A stretch of DNA of 64,000 nt from Alphaproteobacteria bacterium. GTDB taxonomy: Bacteria > Pseudomonadota > Alphaproteobacteria > Rhizobiales > Devosiaceae. This document shows, piece after piece, positions 45,407 through 54,343 of the stretch. The number at the start of each line of letters is the position of its first letter. Within the stretch, counting starts at the first letter, position 1. The translations under genes were made by a program, and so were the position numbers. The DNA is taken from assembly GCA_018828145.1 (NCBI GenBank), contig JAHJWO010000046.1, positions 62,001 through 126,000 of the forward strand. Reading direction: 5' to 3'. The notes below the pieces were generated by a model. It worked only from the letters and a program-made list of their open reading frames with translations, was not told the DNA's origin and made no database searches.

Positions 45407-46462
45407 ATGAAGACCACCAAACTGCTGATATCGGCCCTTCTGGCCGCCACGCTGCTCAGTCCCGCCGCCTTCGCGCAGACGGTCGGCCCCAATGGCGAAA
45501 GCGCCACCCCGTCCTCCGATGTCGTGCTGGGCGACGAGGATATCGCGGCCCTCGCCGGCAAGGGCTACAAGGCCGCCCTGCTTTGGCACACCTCATCAGA
45601 CTTTATCAATGCCGTGGCTGCCGGCGCCAATGACGAATTCGCCCGCGCTGGTGTCGATGTCGTCGTCACCACCGATGCCGGCTTTGATGCCGCCAAGCAG
45701 CGCTCCGACATCGAGACCGCCCTGGCCGCCGGTCCCAATGTCATCCTCTCACTGCCGCTTGATCCGGTCACCTCCGCCGAGGCCTTCAAGGAGGCTGTCG
45801 CCTCGGGCGTGGAACTGGTGTTCCTCTCGAACCTGCCGGCTGGCTATGTACATGGCACGGACTACGCCGCCATCGTCACCGACGACCTGTTCCAGATGGG
45901 CAAGCAGGCTGCGGATGTGCTGGCCGACGCCATCGGCGGCGAGGGCCAGGTGGGGTATATCTTCCACGATGCCGCCTACTACGTGACCAACCAGCGCGAC
46001 CGGGCCTTCAAGACCACGATCGAAGCCGATTATCCCGGCATTGCGATCGTCGCCGAACAGGGTATCTCCGACCCGGCCCGTGCCGAGGAACTGGCCAGCG
46101 CCATGCTGCTGCAGAACCCCGAGCTCGACGGTATCTACGTCACCTGGGCCGAACCTGCAGATGGTGTGCTTGCTGCCCTGCGCAGCGCCGGCAATACCAC
46201 GACCAAGATCGTGACGCTCGATCTCTCCGAGCCGATTGCACTCGACATGGTCAAGGGCGGCAATGTCGCCGGCATCGTGGCCGACGAAGCCTATGAACTG
46301 GGGCGCGCCATGGCAGCCGTCGGCCTCAAGGCACTGCTGGGCCAGGAAACCCCCGAATTTGTGGTTGCCCCTGCCCTAACCGTCACCGCCGACAGCGTCG
46401 CCGAAGGCTGGCAGCAGTCCCTGCATCGCGAGGCACCGGAATCGGTGCTCGCGGCACAGTAA
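45407..46462 (+). CDS. CUT2-type ABC solute-binding protein (RbsB-like)
   Basis: Periplasmic receptor of 351 residues with the type I binding-protein fold. Seen: signal peptide MKTTKLLISALLAATLLSPA cleaved near AFAQ, then KGYKAALLWHTSSDFINAVA, VDVVVTTDAGFDAAKQRSDI and NPELDGIYVTWAEPADGVLA. AGGGAG precedes ATG 45407. The family takes sugars but also autoinducer-2, nucleosides and other small polar compounds. Works with the permease at 46521 and the single-domain ATPase at 48730. A hairpin follows the stop. Confidence 0.92.
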   Translation: MKTTKLLISALLAATLLSPAAFAQTVGPNGESATPSSDVVLGDEDIAALAGKGYKAALLWHTSSDFINAVAAGANDEFARAGVDVVVTTDAGFDAAKQRSDIETALAAGPNVILSLPLDPVTSAEAFKEAVASGVELVFLSNLPAGYVHGTDYAAIVTDDLFQMGKQAADVLADAIGGEGQVGYIFHDAAYYVTNQRDRAFKTTIEADYPGIAIVAEQGISDPARAEELASAMLLQNPELDGIYVTWAEPADGVLAALRSAGNTTTKIVTLDLSEPIALDMVKGGNVAGIVADEAYELGRAMAAVGLKALLGQETPEFVVAPALTVTADSVAEGWQQSLHREAPESVLAAQ

Positions 46463-46470
46463 TCCTCCCG

Positions 46471-46498
46471 GGGGCGGGGGCAATGGTGCACCCGCCCC
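46471..46498 (+). promoter_or_regulatory. Stem-loop between binding-protein and permease genes
   Basis: Stem GGGGCGGG / CCCGCCCC (46471-46478 with 46491-46498) and a 12-base loop, 8 bases after the binding-protein stop. No T-tract follows. Confidence 0.6.
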
Positions 46499-46520
46499 AC
46501 TTCACTTCCAGGAGGCAGTC

Positions 46521-47510
46521 ATGGCCACCCCTGACACCGCATCCGCAGCCCCCTCGCTGCTTGACCGCCTGACCGGGGCCAACCTGCAGCAATATGTGGT
46601 CTATGTCGGCTTCATCGCCATTTTCATCTTCTTCGCGGTGGTGCTGCGCGACAGCGGCTTCCTCACCCAGCGGAACCTGGTCAACATCATCCTGCAGACG
46701 GCCCCCGTGACCATTATGGCCATTGGCCTGGTCTTTGCCCTCTCGGCCGGCGAGATCGACCTGTCGATCGGCTCGACCGTCGCGGTCTCGGCGCTCTGCG
46801 CTGCCATGGCCATGGCGGCCATGCCTCAGGTGGCGCTGCCGGTGGGCATCGCGGCTGGGCTTGGCGCCGGCCTGGCGGTCGGCTTCGTCAATGGCGCATT
46901 GGTGGCCTGGCTACGCCTGCCCAGCTTCCTCGTGACGCTGGCGACGATGGGCCTCATTGCCGGGGTGGCGCGCTCGCTGACCCAGCTGCGCTCCATCCCC
47001 GTCACCGACCCCATGTTCACCGGCATCTTTGGCTCGGGGGCGGTGTTCGGTATTCCTTCGCTGGTCATCTGGACCATAGCCGCCATTGCCATCGGCCACT
47101 TTGCCTTCCGCCAGACCCGCTTCGGCGCTCATGTGCTGGCGACTGGCGACAATGCCCGCGCCGCCATGGTCACCGGCATCAAGGTGCCGCGCATCCGGCT
47201 TGCCGTCTTTCTGATCAGTGGCGCAATGGCGGGTTTGGCGGGCCTGCTCTATTCGGGGCGCCTGCAGGCCGCCAAGTACACGCTGGGCGAAACCGATCTG
47301 ATGACGGTGATTGCCGCAGTGATCGTCGGCGGCACGCTGCTCAATGGCGGCAAGGGCTCCATCATCGGGGCGCTGGTGGGCTCGCTGATGATGGGCATGC
47401 TCAACAACGGCCTGATCTTGATGGGCCTTTCCGTTTCCGACCAGATGATCGTGCGCGGCCTCATCATCCTCGTTGCGGTTGCCGTCTCGCTGCGCGAAAC
47501 GGCACGATAG
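46521..47510 (+). CDS. CUT2-type ABC permease (RbsC-like)
   Basis: Inner-membrane permease of 329 residues with eight or more hydrophobic segments. Seen: SGFLTQRNLVNIILQTAPVT, LVFALSAGEIDLSIGSTVAV (the GxIDLSxGS block typical of RbsC), GFVNGALVAWLRLPSFLVTL and ATGDNARAAMVTGIKVPRIR, the ATPase-contacting loop. GGAGG precedes ATG 46521. Likely a homodimer. The YhfX-like enzyme gene comes 9 bases later, between permease and ATPase genes. Confidence 0.94.
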   Translation: MATPDTASAAPSLLDRLTGANLQQYVVYVGFIAIFIFFAVVLRDSGFLTQRNLVNIILQTAPVTIMAIGLVFALSAGEIDLSIGSTVAVSALCAAMAMAAMPQVALPVGIAAGLGAGLAVGFVNGALVAWLRLPSFLVTLATMGLIAGVARSLTQLRSIPVTDPMFTGIFGSGAVFGIPSLVIWTIAAIAIGHFAFRQTRFGAHVLATGDNARAAMVTGIKVPRIRLAVFLISGAMAGLAGLLYSGRLQAAKYTLGETDLMTVIAAVIVGGTLLNGGKGSIIGALVGSLMMGMLNNGLILMGLSVSDQMIVRGLIILVAVAVSLRETAR

Positions 47511-47519
47511 GAGCCAATC

Positions 47520-48719
47520 ATGTTTCTCGACGTTCTTCGCCGCCGCAACCCGGACTTCATCACCGCCGCAATGGCCCTGCACCAGGCAGGGCGGATCCCG
47601 GCCAATGCCTATGTGCTTGATCTCGACGCCGTCACGGCCAATGCGCGGGTGCTCAAGACCGAGTCGGACCGCCATGGCCTCACCATCTATGCCATGACCA
47701 AGCAGGTCGGCCGTTCATCGAGCTTCTGCCGCGCCGTAATGGCGGGAGGAATCGAAAAGTCGGTGGCCGTGGACATGGCCTGCGCCCGCGCCACCCACAA
47801 TGCCGGCATGCAGGTTGGCCATCTGGGTCATCTCTCCCAGATTGCCCGCCACGAAGCCGATGCCGCCGCCGCAGTTCTACGTCCGGACTACTGGACCGTG
47901 TTCAACGACACCAAGGCCCAAGAAGCCGCCTCCGGCGCCAACAAGGCCGGCCGGATCCAGAACCTGCTCGCCCGCATCAAGGCCGAGGGCGACACCTTCT
48001 ATCGCGGCCATGAGGGCGGTTTCGATGCCGAAGACATCCTCGCGGTGGCCGACGCGATCGACGCGCTCGACGGCGGACGCTTTGCCGGCATCACCACGTT
48101 CCCGGCTTTGCTGTTCGACCACAGCAGCCGCAAGGTGAAGCCCACGCCGAACCTTGCCACGCTCACCCGCACCGCCGAGGCACTGCGCCGGGCCGGGCGC
48201 ACCGACATCGCGGTCAATGCACCGGGCACCACATCCTCAGTGCTGCTGGCGGCCCTGGCCGAAGCCGGCGCAACCCAGTGTGAACCGGGCAATGGCCTGC
48301 ATGGCACAACGGCGCTGCACGTGGTGGAAGACCTGCCCGAACTGCCCGCCGTGCTTTACCTCACCGAGGTGTCGCATCTCTCGGGCGGCAAGGCCTATTG
48401 CTTTGGCGGCGGGTTCTATATCGACCCGATCTTCCCGGACTACCCCGCCAAAGCGATCGTTTCGCCCGAGCCGACCACCGCTGCTGACGCCCTGCGAGAA
48501 GTCGAAATCCCTCCGCCTGCCGCCATCGATTACTACGCCATGATCGACGCCACTGGCCCGGCCGCGCCGCGCCCAGGAGACACGGCAGTGTTCGGCTTCC
48601 GCGGCCAGGCTTTTGTCACCCGTGCCTATGTGGTGGGCGTGTCGGGCATTTCCACCGGCAATCCCAAAGTCGAGACCATCGAAAACAGCTTCGGCCAGCC
48701 CGAAGCCTGGCCACTCTAG
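47520..48719 (+). CDS. YhfX-like PLP-dependent enzyme, alanine-racemase fold
   Basis: Fold-type III PLP enzyme of 399 residues. Seen: NAYVLDLDAVTANARVLKTE, then GLTIYAMTKQVGRSSSFCRA with the likely PLP Lys in TKQ, GIEKSVAVDMACARATHNAG, VNAPGTTSSVLLAALAEAGA (phosphate-binding) and ECEPGNGLHGTT-like QCEPGNGLHGTTALHVVEDL. It resembles Escherichia coli YhfX, whose function I believe is not established, and more distantly alanine racemases and D-threonine aldolases. No classical racemase Tyr motif is evident. Embedded in an ABC operon with an M20 peptidase, it probably acts on an imported amino-acid or amine derivative. Confidence 0.88.
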   Translation: MFLDVLRRRNPDFITAAMALHQAGRIPANAYVLDLDAVTANARVLKTESDRHGLTIYAMTKQVGRSSSFCRAVMAGGIEKSVAVDMACARATHNAGMQVGHLGHLSQIARHEADAAAAVLRPDYWTVFNDTKAQEAASGANKAGRIQNLLARIKAEGDTFYRGHEGGFDAEDILAVADAIDALDGGRFAGITTFPALLFDHSSRKVKPTPNLATLTRTAEALRRAGRTDIAVNAPGTTSSVLLAALAEAGATQCEPGNGLHGTTALHVVEDLPELPAVLYLTEVSHLSGGKAYCFGGGFYIDPIFPDYPAKAIVSPEPTTAADALREVEIPPPAAIDYYAMIDATGPAAPRPGDTAVFGFRGQAFVTRAYVVGVSGISTGNPKVETIENSFGQPEAWPL

Positions 48720-48729
48720 GAGGCATGCG

Positions 48730-49470
48730 ATGAACCAGCCCGTGCTCGCGCTCAACAATATCCGCAAGAGCTTCGGTGGCGTCGTCGCCATCGAGGATTT
48801 CAGCCTCACCGTCCACCCCGGCGAGATCGTCGCGCTGGTGGGCGACAATGGTGCCGGCAAGTCCACGCTGATCAAGATCATCTCGGGCGTCCATGCCCCG
48901 ACGTCAGGCAGCATCGTGATCGAGGGTGAAAGCGTCGCCATGTCGAGCGCCACCAAGGCGCGCGAGCACGGCATCGAAGTCGTCTATCAGGACCTGGCGC
49001 TGGCCGACCAGCAGTCGGTCTACATGAACCTGTTCCTCGGCCGCGAGCTCACCAGGGGGCCCTTCGGGCAACTTGACCGAAATACCATGGTGGCCGAAAC
49101 GCAGCGGCTGGTTGATGAACTCGACGTTCGTATTCCCTCGCCGCATGCTGCGATCCGGGACCTGTCCGGCGGCCAGCGCCAAGGCATAGCCATTGCGCGC
49201 GCCACCCGCTGGGCAAAGAAGCTGATCCTGCTCGATGAGCCCACGGCTGCCCTCGGTGTCGCCGAAACGGCACGGGTCGAAAACATCGTTGCCTCGCTCA
49301 AGGCCCGCAATATCGGCGTGCTGATCATCAGCCACAGCCTCGACCAGGTTTTCCGCCTGTCCGACCGCATTTGCGTGCTGCGTCGCGGCAAGCAGATCGG
49401 CATCCGCAAAACGGCCGAGACGGACAAGAACGAGATCGTTTCGATGATCACCGGGCTCGAAGCAGCTTAG
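48730..49470 (+). CDS. CUT2-type ABC ATPase, single domain (FrcA-like)
   Basis: ATPase of 246 residues. Seen: Walker A VGDNGAGKSTLIKIISGVHA, Q-loop VVYQDLALADQQSVYMNLF, signature LSGGQRQGIAIARATRW, Walker B LILLDEPTAALGVAET and ISHSLDQVFRLSDRI. Most CUT2 systems have a tandem ATPase (see 50544-52067); a single domain that must homodimerise is the FrcA arrangement. The start ATG 48730 follows the YhfX stop by 10 bases and has AGGAGG upstream. Last gene of the ROK operon. Confidence 0.93.
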   Translation: MNQPVLALNNIRKSFGGVVAIEDFSLTVHPGEIVALVGDNGAGKSTLIKIISGVHAPTSGSIVIEGESVAMSSATKAREHGIEVVYQDLALADQQSVYMNLFLGRELTRGPFGQLDRNTMVAETQRLVDELDVRIPSPHAAIRDLSGGQRQGIAIARATRWAKKLILLDEPTAALGVAETARVENIVASLKARNIGVLIISHSLDQVFRLSDRICVLRRGKQIGIRKTAETDKNEIVSMITGLEAA

Positions 49471-49513
49471 CGCCCACGCTGGCACAAATAGCGGGTGACG
49501 CCTGATCTGTCTT

Positions 49514-50404
49514 TCAGTGCATCCCGCCAATCTTTGGAGGAACATCAGAATTTGGGTGGTGGCGGACCTCCTGCAGGGTCTCGCGTGTCGGACCGTCCGC
49601 TGGCGGCCTCGCCTGACCGCCCGATGGGAATGATCTAGCGTAGTTTGACGGCGTCTTGCCGACATATTGAAAGAAGGCGCTGGAAAAGGCCGAACTGGAT
49701 GAAAAGCCAACTTCAAAGGCGGTCTGGGTAACCGACAGTCGTTCCTTGCGCAGCAGTTCCATTGCGCGGTTCATCCGCAGCTCCCGGACAAAGTCCCGCC
49801 AGGTCTGGCCCAGTTCGACTTGCATGTGCCGCCGCAGGGTGCGCTCGGACATGCCTGCGAACTGGGCCGCTTCCGGCAGTGTCACGCTCGGTCCGCGACG
49901 GGTGGCGAAGTCGATCACCTTCTGAAGGTTGGAGTTTTCCGCATAGGGTGTCCACAGGATGCGTTCGTGGCGGAACCACTCGGGGACCATGTCACCAAGC
50001 GTGATGTAGAACGAACGAGCCTTGCGGTCGCGCGTGCCGGTGTCGGGGCCCCAACGCAGGGAATGCTGCAACAAGGTGGCCGCAAAGTCGCCGACCGGGC
50101 CGACCCAGCAGCCATCGTGATGCCAGCTGACTTCTTCATGGCAGAACTTGGCGACGAGACCCGTCGAGAGGACGCGGGCGCGAAGGCGAAACATGCGCCC
50201 GGGTGGAATATAGACCATGTGATCGGGAGGAATGACCCACTCGCCGGCATGGCCGAAAAGCTCAAGCTCACCCGTCAGGCAGCGTACAAGCTGCCCTCCG
50301 GCCTCTGCCTCGGTCTCGAAGTCGAAGCGGCCCTCGAAGGGCTGGGAATGGCTCGACATATCAGATCGCACCGCAAACCAATTCTCCGTCACCTGAACTT
50401 TCAT
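49514..50404 (-). CDS. AraC-family transcriptional regulator
   Basis: Regulator of 296 residues. Seen: N-terminal cupin-like sensing region with GHAGEWVIPPDHMVYIPPGR, and a C-terminal double HTH: VTLPEAAQFAGMSERTLRRH and LSVTQTAFEVGFSSSSAFSS followed by FFQYVGKTPSNYARS, the standard AraC signature. About 40 poorly ordered residues follow the second HTH. It is divergent from a CUT2 operon, with direct repeats between them that fit an AraC operator; it is therefore the probable activator of 50544-56496. Confidence 0.93.
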   Translation of the reverse strand: MKVQVTENWFAVRSDMSSHSQPFEGRFDFETEAEAGGQLVRCLTGELELFGHAGEWVIPPDHMVYIPPGRMFRLRARVLSTGLVAKFCHEEVSWHHDGCWVGPVGDFAATLLQHSLRWGPDTGTRDRKARSFYITLGDMVPEWFRHERILWTPYAENSNLQKVIDFATRRGPSVTLPEAAQFAGMSERTLRRHMQVELGQTWRDFVRELRMNRAMELLRKERLSVTQTAFEVGFSSSSAFSSAFFQYVGKTPSNYARSFPSGGQARPPADGPTRETLQEVRHHPNSDVPPKIGGMH

Positions 50405-50416
50405 TGGAATCCCCGC

Positions 50417-50474
50417 TTGTCCGAACTTCGCTTATAATTGTCCGAATATCGAATGCAGGACAAGTCCGATATCG
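50417..50474 (+). promoter_or_regulatory. AraC-type direct repeats and promoter
   Basis: TTGTCCGAA occurs at 50417-50425 and again at 50438-50446, exactly 21 bases apart; a third related copy AGTCCGATATCG lies at 50463-50474. TATAAT (50433-50438) is a perfect -10, but there is no good -35 at the right distance, where the first repeat begins instead. This is the layout of an activator-dependent AraC promoter. Direction plus, towards the ABC operon. Confidence 0.7.
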
Positions 50475-50543
50475 GCAATATCCTGGCAGATCGCATATTA
50501 GAGGCCAACGCGAATGGTCCGCGGTTGACGGAGGAGAACCAGA

Positions 50544-52067
50544 TTGAAAATGGCCAGTTCACAGGCCCCGGTGCTGACACTGGCGCAACTGAACAAGCGC
50601 TTTGGCGGCACCCATGCCGTACGCAATGTCGGTTTCTCCCTGGCGGGCGGCGAGATCGTGGCGCTGCTCGGCGAAAATGGCGCCGGCAAGTCGACCCTGA
50701 TCAAGATGCTGGCCGGGGTTCATGCGGCCGACAGCGGTCGCTTCCTGTTCCGCGGCGCTGCCTTCGATCCCCGTGACGGCCATGCCGGCATTGCCTTCAT
50801 CCATCAGGATCTCGGGCTTATTGAATGGATGACGGTGGCCGAGAACATCTGCCTGATGCGGGGCAATTACCCGCGCCGCTTCGGCCTCATCGACTGGCGG
50901 CAGTCGAGCAAGGCAGCGCGGGCAGCCCTTGCCATCGTTTCGGCGGATATCGACCCCGAGACACGAGTGCGGGACCTGACGCGCACGGAAAAGTCGCTCG
51001 TCGCCATCGCGCGCGCCCTGGTTCACGACGTGCAACTGATCGTGCTCGATGAGCCTACTGCCAGCCTGCCCCAGGCCGATGTCGAGATACTGCACAAGGT
51101 TCTCAGATCGCTGCGGGCACGCGGCGTTGCGATCATCTACGTGTCGCACCGGCTCGACGAAGTCTTTGCCATAGCGGATCGCGCCGTGGTGCTCCGCGAC
51201 GGCTATCTCGTCGCCGACGAACCTATTGCCGGTCTGGATGGCGAGCGCCTGGTCGAACTGATCATCGGCGGCATGGCGAAGGACGTATTCGTTCGTCCAC
51301 CACGCCCGCAAGGCACCGAAGTCGTACTGAGCGTGGACGGACTTGTCGTCCAGGACGTTGGTCCCGTCAGCTTTGCACTGCATCGCGGCGAGGTGCTCGG
51401 TCTGGTCGGGCTTCGGGGCGCGGGTCAAGAGGCAGTGGGGCGCGCACTCTTCGGCCGCGCGTCCATCGGCGCGGGCGAGGTGCGCTTGCGGGGCGGTCCG
51501 GCAATTGATTGCCGCAATCCGCTCGAGGCCATCCGCGCCGGCATAGTCATGGTGGCGGGCGACCGCTACGAGGAATCGGTGGCCCGTGGCCTCACTGTGG
51601 CGGAAAACCTCTTCCTCAATCCGTCGCTCACCGGGCGACGGATTGTGGATTTTGCAGCGCCGGAAGCGGAGGCCGCCAAGGCAGCCCAGATCGGTCGCAC
51701 CTTCGATATCCGCCCCAATGACCCGTCGGCGCCGATCGAGACCCTTTCGGGCGGAAACCAGCAGAAGGTGGTGATCGCGCGCTGGATGCAACTCGACGCC
51801 GACGTGCTGATCCTTGAGGATCCCACTGCCGGGGTCGATGTCGGGTCCAAGGCGGAAATCTATGCCCTGCTGGCCAAGGCACTGGAGGATGGGCTTGCCG
51901 TTCTCCTGATCTCCACGGATTTCGAAGAGGTGGCGGCGCTCAGCCACCGGGCCTGCGTGTTCCGCAATGGCAGCATCACAACCGAACTCGAGTCCGAGCG
52001 GCTATCCGTCGAAACGCTCTTGAGCGCTGCATCCCTAGAAACAACGACAAGGCAGGAGTACGCCTGA
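50544..52067 (+). CDS. CUT2-type ABC ATPase, tandem domains (RbsA-like)
   Basis: ATPase of 507 residues with two domains. Seen: domain 1 Walker A LLGENGAGKSTLIKMLAG and Walker B LIVLDEPTASLPQAD, with a degenerate signature LTRTEKSLVAIARAL; domain 2 a degenerate P-loop GLRGAGQEAVGRALFG, normal signature LSGGNQQKVVIARWM and Walker B LILEDPTAGVDVGSK, where ED replaces the usual DE. Such asymmetry is usual in RbsA proteins. The start is TTG 50544 with GAGGAG 7 bases upstream; ATG 50550 is too far from it for optimal spacing. Operon with permease, binding protein, CE4-type hydrolase and oxidase. Confidence 0.92.
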   Translation: MKMASSQAPVLTLAQLNKRFGGTHAVRNVGFSLAGGEIVALLGENGAGKSTLIKMLAGVHAADSGRFLFRGAAFDPRDGHAGIAFIHQDLGLIEWMTVAENICLMRGNYPRRFGLIDWRQSSKAARAALAIVSADIDPETRVRDLTRTEKSLVAIARALVHDVQLIVLDEPTASLPQADVEILHKVLRSLRARGVAIIYVSHRLDEVFAIADRAVVLRDGYLVADEPIAGLDGERLVELIIGGMAKDVFVRPPRPQGTEVVLSVDGLVVQDVGPVSFALHRGEVLGLVGLRGAGQEAVGRALFGRASIGAGEVRLRGGPAIDCRNPLEAIRAGIVMVAGDRYEESVARGLTVAENLFLNPSLTGRRIVDFAAPEAEAAKAAQIGRTFDIRPNDPSAPIETLSGGNQQKVVIARWMQLDADVLILEDPTAGVDVGSKAEIYALLAKALEDGLAVLLISTDFEEVAALSHRACVFRNGSITTELESERLSVETLLSAASLETTTRQEYA

Positions 52068-53140
52068 TGGAATCCTTGCGATCGACGGCGCTTGAGCCGA
52101 CCGCCGGAGAACTCTCACACCTCAAACCGGGTGCCCGTCTGGCGCGCATCGTGCCGGTCTATGGCCTGCCCCTGCTGACGGTGCTGCTGATCCTGTTCTT
52201 TTCGCTGCTGCTCCCCGACACCTTTCCCACGGTGCTCAATCTGCGCGCCATACTGGGGGAGAAGTCAGTCATTGCACTGCTGTCGCTGGCGGCGATGATC
52301 CCGATGATGACGGGCCGTATCGACCTCACAGTGGGCTACGGCATCGTCATCTGGCACATCCTGGCGATCAGCCTGCAAACCGTCTACGGGCTGCCCTGGC
52401 ATGTCTCGGTGTTCATCGTGCTATGCGGGGGCGCCTTGCTGGGGGCCATCAATGGCCTCCTGGTGGAAATCGCCCGTATCGACAGCTTCATCGCCACGCT
52501 GGGCACCGGCACCGTGATCTACGCCATCGCACTTTGGCATACAGACGGACGGCAGGTGATCGGCATGCTGCCGCCCGAATTTACCGCCATCCACACCACC
52601 AACCTGTTGGGTCTGCCGATCTCGGCCTTCTATGTGCTGGCCATTGCGCTGGTGCTGTGGATCGTCTCGGACTTCCTGCCGATCGGGCGCTACCTCTATG
52701 CCATCGGTGCCAATTCCCGCGCGGCCGAACTCAACGGCATCCGGACCCAGCGTTTCGTCATCGGCGCTTTCGTCGCCTCGGGGGTGCTGGGGGCACTGGC
52801 CGGCATCGTGCTCGCCGCCAAGCTGCGCATCGGCCAGGCCAGTGTGGGCCTCGAATTCCTGCTGCCGGCCCTGGTTGGCGCATTTCTGGGCTCGACGACG
52901 ATCAAACCCGGGCGCGTCAATGTCTGGGGCACCATGGTGGCCGTGATCATCCTGGCAGTGGGCATATCCGGCATCCAGCAGATGGGTGGCGCCTTCTTTA
53001 TCGAACCCCTGTTCAACGGCGCGACGCTGCTCGTGGCCATCGGTATCGCCGGCTATGCCCAGCGCCGCCGCGGCTCGGTGCGCCATGCCCGGACACCGGC
53101 ACAGCCCGAAGCGGCGGCCGACCAGACATCCAAGTCCTAA
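52067..53140 (+). CDS. CUT2-type ABC permease (RbsC-like)
   Basis: Inner-membrane permease of 357 residues. Seen: LARIVPVYGLPLLTVLLILF, SLAAMIPMMTGRIDLTVGYG (the RbsC-type GxIDLTVG block), GLLVEIARIDSFIATLGTGT, FLPIGRYLYAIGANSRAAEL and VGAFLGSTTIKPGRVNVWGT. The last 25 residues are polar. ATG 52067 shares one base with the stop of the ATPase gene. Partner of the binding protein at 53169. It differs clearly in sequence from the permease at 46521. Confidence 0.93.
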   Translation: MESLRSTALEPTAGELSHLKPGARLARIVPVYGLPLLTVLLILFFSLLLPDTFPTVLNLRAILGEKSVIALLSLAAMIPMMTGRIDLTVGYGIVIWHILAISLQTVYGLPWHVSVFIVLCGGALLGAINGLLVEIARIDSFIATLGTGTVIYAIALWHTDGRQVIGMLPPEFTAIHTTNLLGLPISAFYVLAIALVLWIVSDFLPIGRYLYAIGANSRAAELNGIRTQRFVIGAFVASGVLGALAGIVLAAKLRIGQASVGLEFLLPALVGAFLGSTTIKPGRVNVWGTMVAVIILAVGISGIQQMGGAFFIEPLFNGATLLVAIGIAGYAQRRRGSVRHARTPAQPEAAADQTSKS

Positions 53141-53168
53141 CGACCCGTCTTCAAGGAGGAAAGAAGAC

Positions 53169-54275
53169 ATGAAGAGACTGCTTCAGACAACGGCGCTTGC
53201 CAGCCTGCTGCTGGCCATGCCGATGGTATCGCCCGCCCGGGCCGATGCGGTGAGCGACGCCAAGGCCTATGTGGCCGAGATCACCAAGCCCAATCCGCCC
53301 TGGACCGGACCGACCACCGGACCGGTCGCCCAGGCCGGCAAGACCATCGTCTATGTGGCCGCCGACCTGCGCAATGGCGGCGTGCTGGGGGTGGTCAGGG
53401 GGGTCGAGGAGGCCGCTGCGGCCATCGGCTGGGACGTGCGCGTCATTGACGGCGGCGGCACGGTTTCGGGTCGCTCGGCAGCCATCCAACAGGCCATCGC
53501 GCTGGCCCCGGACGGGATCATCCTGGGTTCGGTCGACGGCAATGAACAGGCCGAGGGCATTCGCCAGGCCGATGCCGACGGCATCAAGGTCGTCGGCTGG
53601 CATTCAACCGCCACCACCGGCCCGTCGGACTCGCTGCCCATCTTCACCAACATCACCACCGATCCGCTGGAAATCTCGCGTGCCGCCGCATCATTCGTGG
53701 TCGCGGACAGCGAGGGCAAGGCCGGTGTAGTGATCTTTACCGACAGCGTCTACGAAATCGCCATCGCCAAGTCCGACGCCATGGCCGAGGTGATCAGGGC
53801 CTGCGACACCTGCACGCTGCTGACCACCGAGGACACGCCACTGGCCGAGGCCTCGACCCGCATGCCGCCGCTCACCAACGCCCTGTTGCAGCGCTACGGC
53901 GAGAGCTGGACCCATTCGCTGACCATCAACGACCTGCCGCTCGACTTCATGGCGCCTGTGCTGCAATCAGCCGGCAGGGCTCCCGATGGTTTCCCCCGAA
54001 ACGTCTCGGCTGGCGATGGCTCGGAGGCCGCCTTCCAGCGCATCCATCAGAATTACTATCAGTGGGGCACAGTGGCCGAGCCGCTGAACCTGCACGGCTG
54101 GCAGGCAGTCGATGAACTCAACCGCGCCTTCGCCGGCGAGGCCGATTCCGGCTATGTCGTGCCGGTTCATCTTTTCCTGCCCCAGAATGTGAACGAAGAC
54201 GGCGGCGCCAACTTCGTCTTCGATCCCGACAACGGCTACCGCGACGCCTACAAGGCGATCTGGGGCGTCAGCTAG
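53169..54275 (+). CDS. CUT2-type ABC solute-binding protein (RbsB-like)
   Basis: Periplasmic receptor of 368 residues. Seen: signal peptide MKRLLQTTALASLLLAMPMV, cleavage near ARADA, then AGKTIVYVAADLRNGGVLGV, IDGGGTVSGRSAAIQQAIAL, DGIILGSVDGNEQAEGIRQA and AGVVIFTDSVYEIAIAKSDA. AAGGAGG precedes ATG 53169. The frame is open upstream into the permease gene but that part is shadow. It is larger than ribose-binding proteins and has a long insertion before the final lobe. A hairpin follows the stop. Confidence 0.92.
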   Translation: MKRLLQTTALASLLLAMPMVSPARADAVSDAKAYVAEITKPNPPWTGPTTGPVAQAGKTIVYVAADLRNGGVLGVVRGVEEAAAAIGWDVRVIDGGGTVSGRSAAIQQAIALAPDGIILGSVDGNEQAEGIRQADADGIKVVGWHSTATTGPSDSLPIFTNITTDPLEISRAAASFVVADSEGKAGVVIFTDSVYEIAIAKSDAMAEVIRACDTCTLLTTEDTPLAEASTRMPPLTNALLQRYGESWTHSLTINDLPLDFMAPVLQSAGRAPDGFPRNVSAGDGSEAAFQRIHQNYYQWGTVAEPLNLHGWQAVDELNRAFAGEADSGYVVPVHLFLPQNVNEDGGANFVFDPDNGYRDAYKAIWGVS

Positions 54276-54286
54276 CCACCCGATAC

Positions 54287-54311
54287 CGGCGCACGGCACG
54301 CCCGTGCGCCG
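54287..54311 (+). promoter_or_regulatory. Stem-loop between binding-protein and hydrolase genes
   Basis: Perfect 10-base stem CGGCGCACGG / CCGTGCGCCG with a 5-base loop, 11 bases after the binding-protein stop. No T-tract follows, and the next gene starts 33 bases on. Confidence 0.7.
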
Positions 54312-54343
54312 ACCTTCCCAAATTGCCACAGGAGAAGTTCCAA

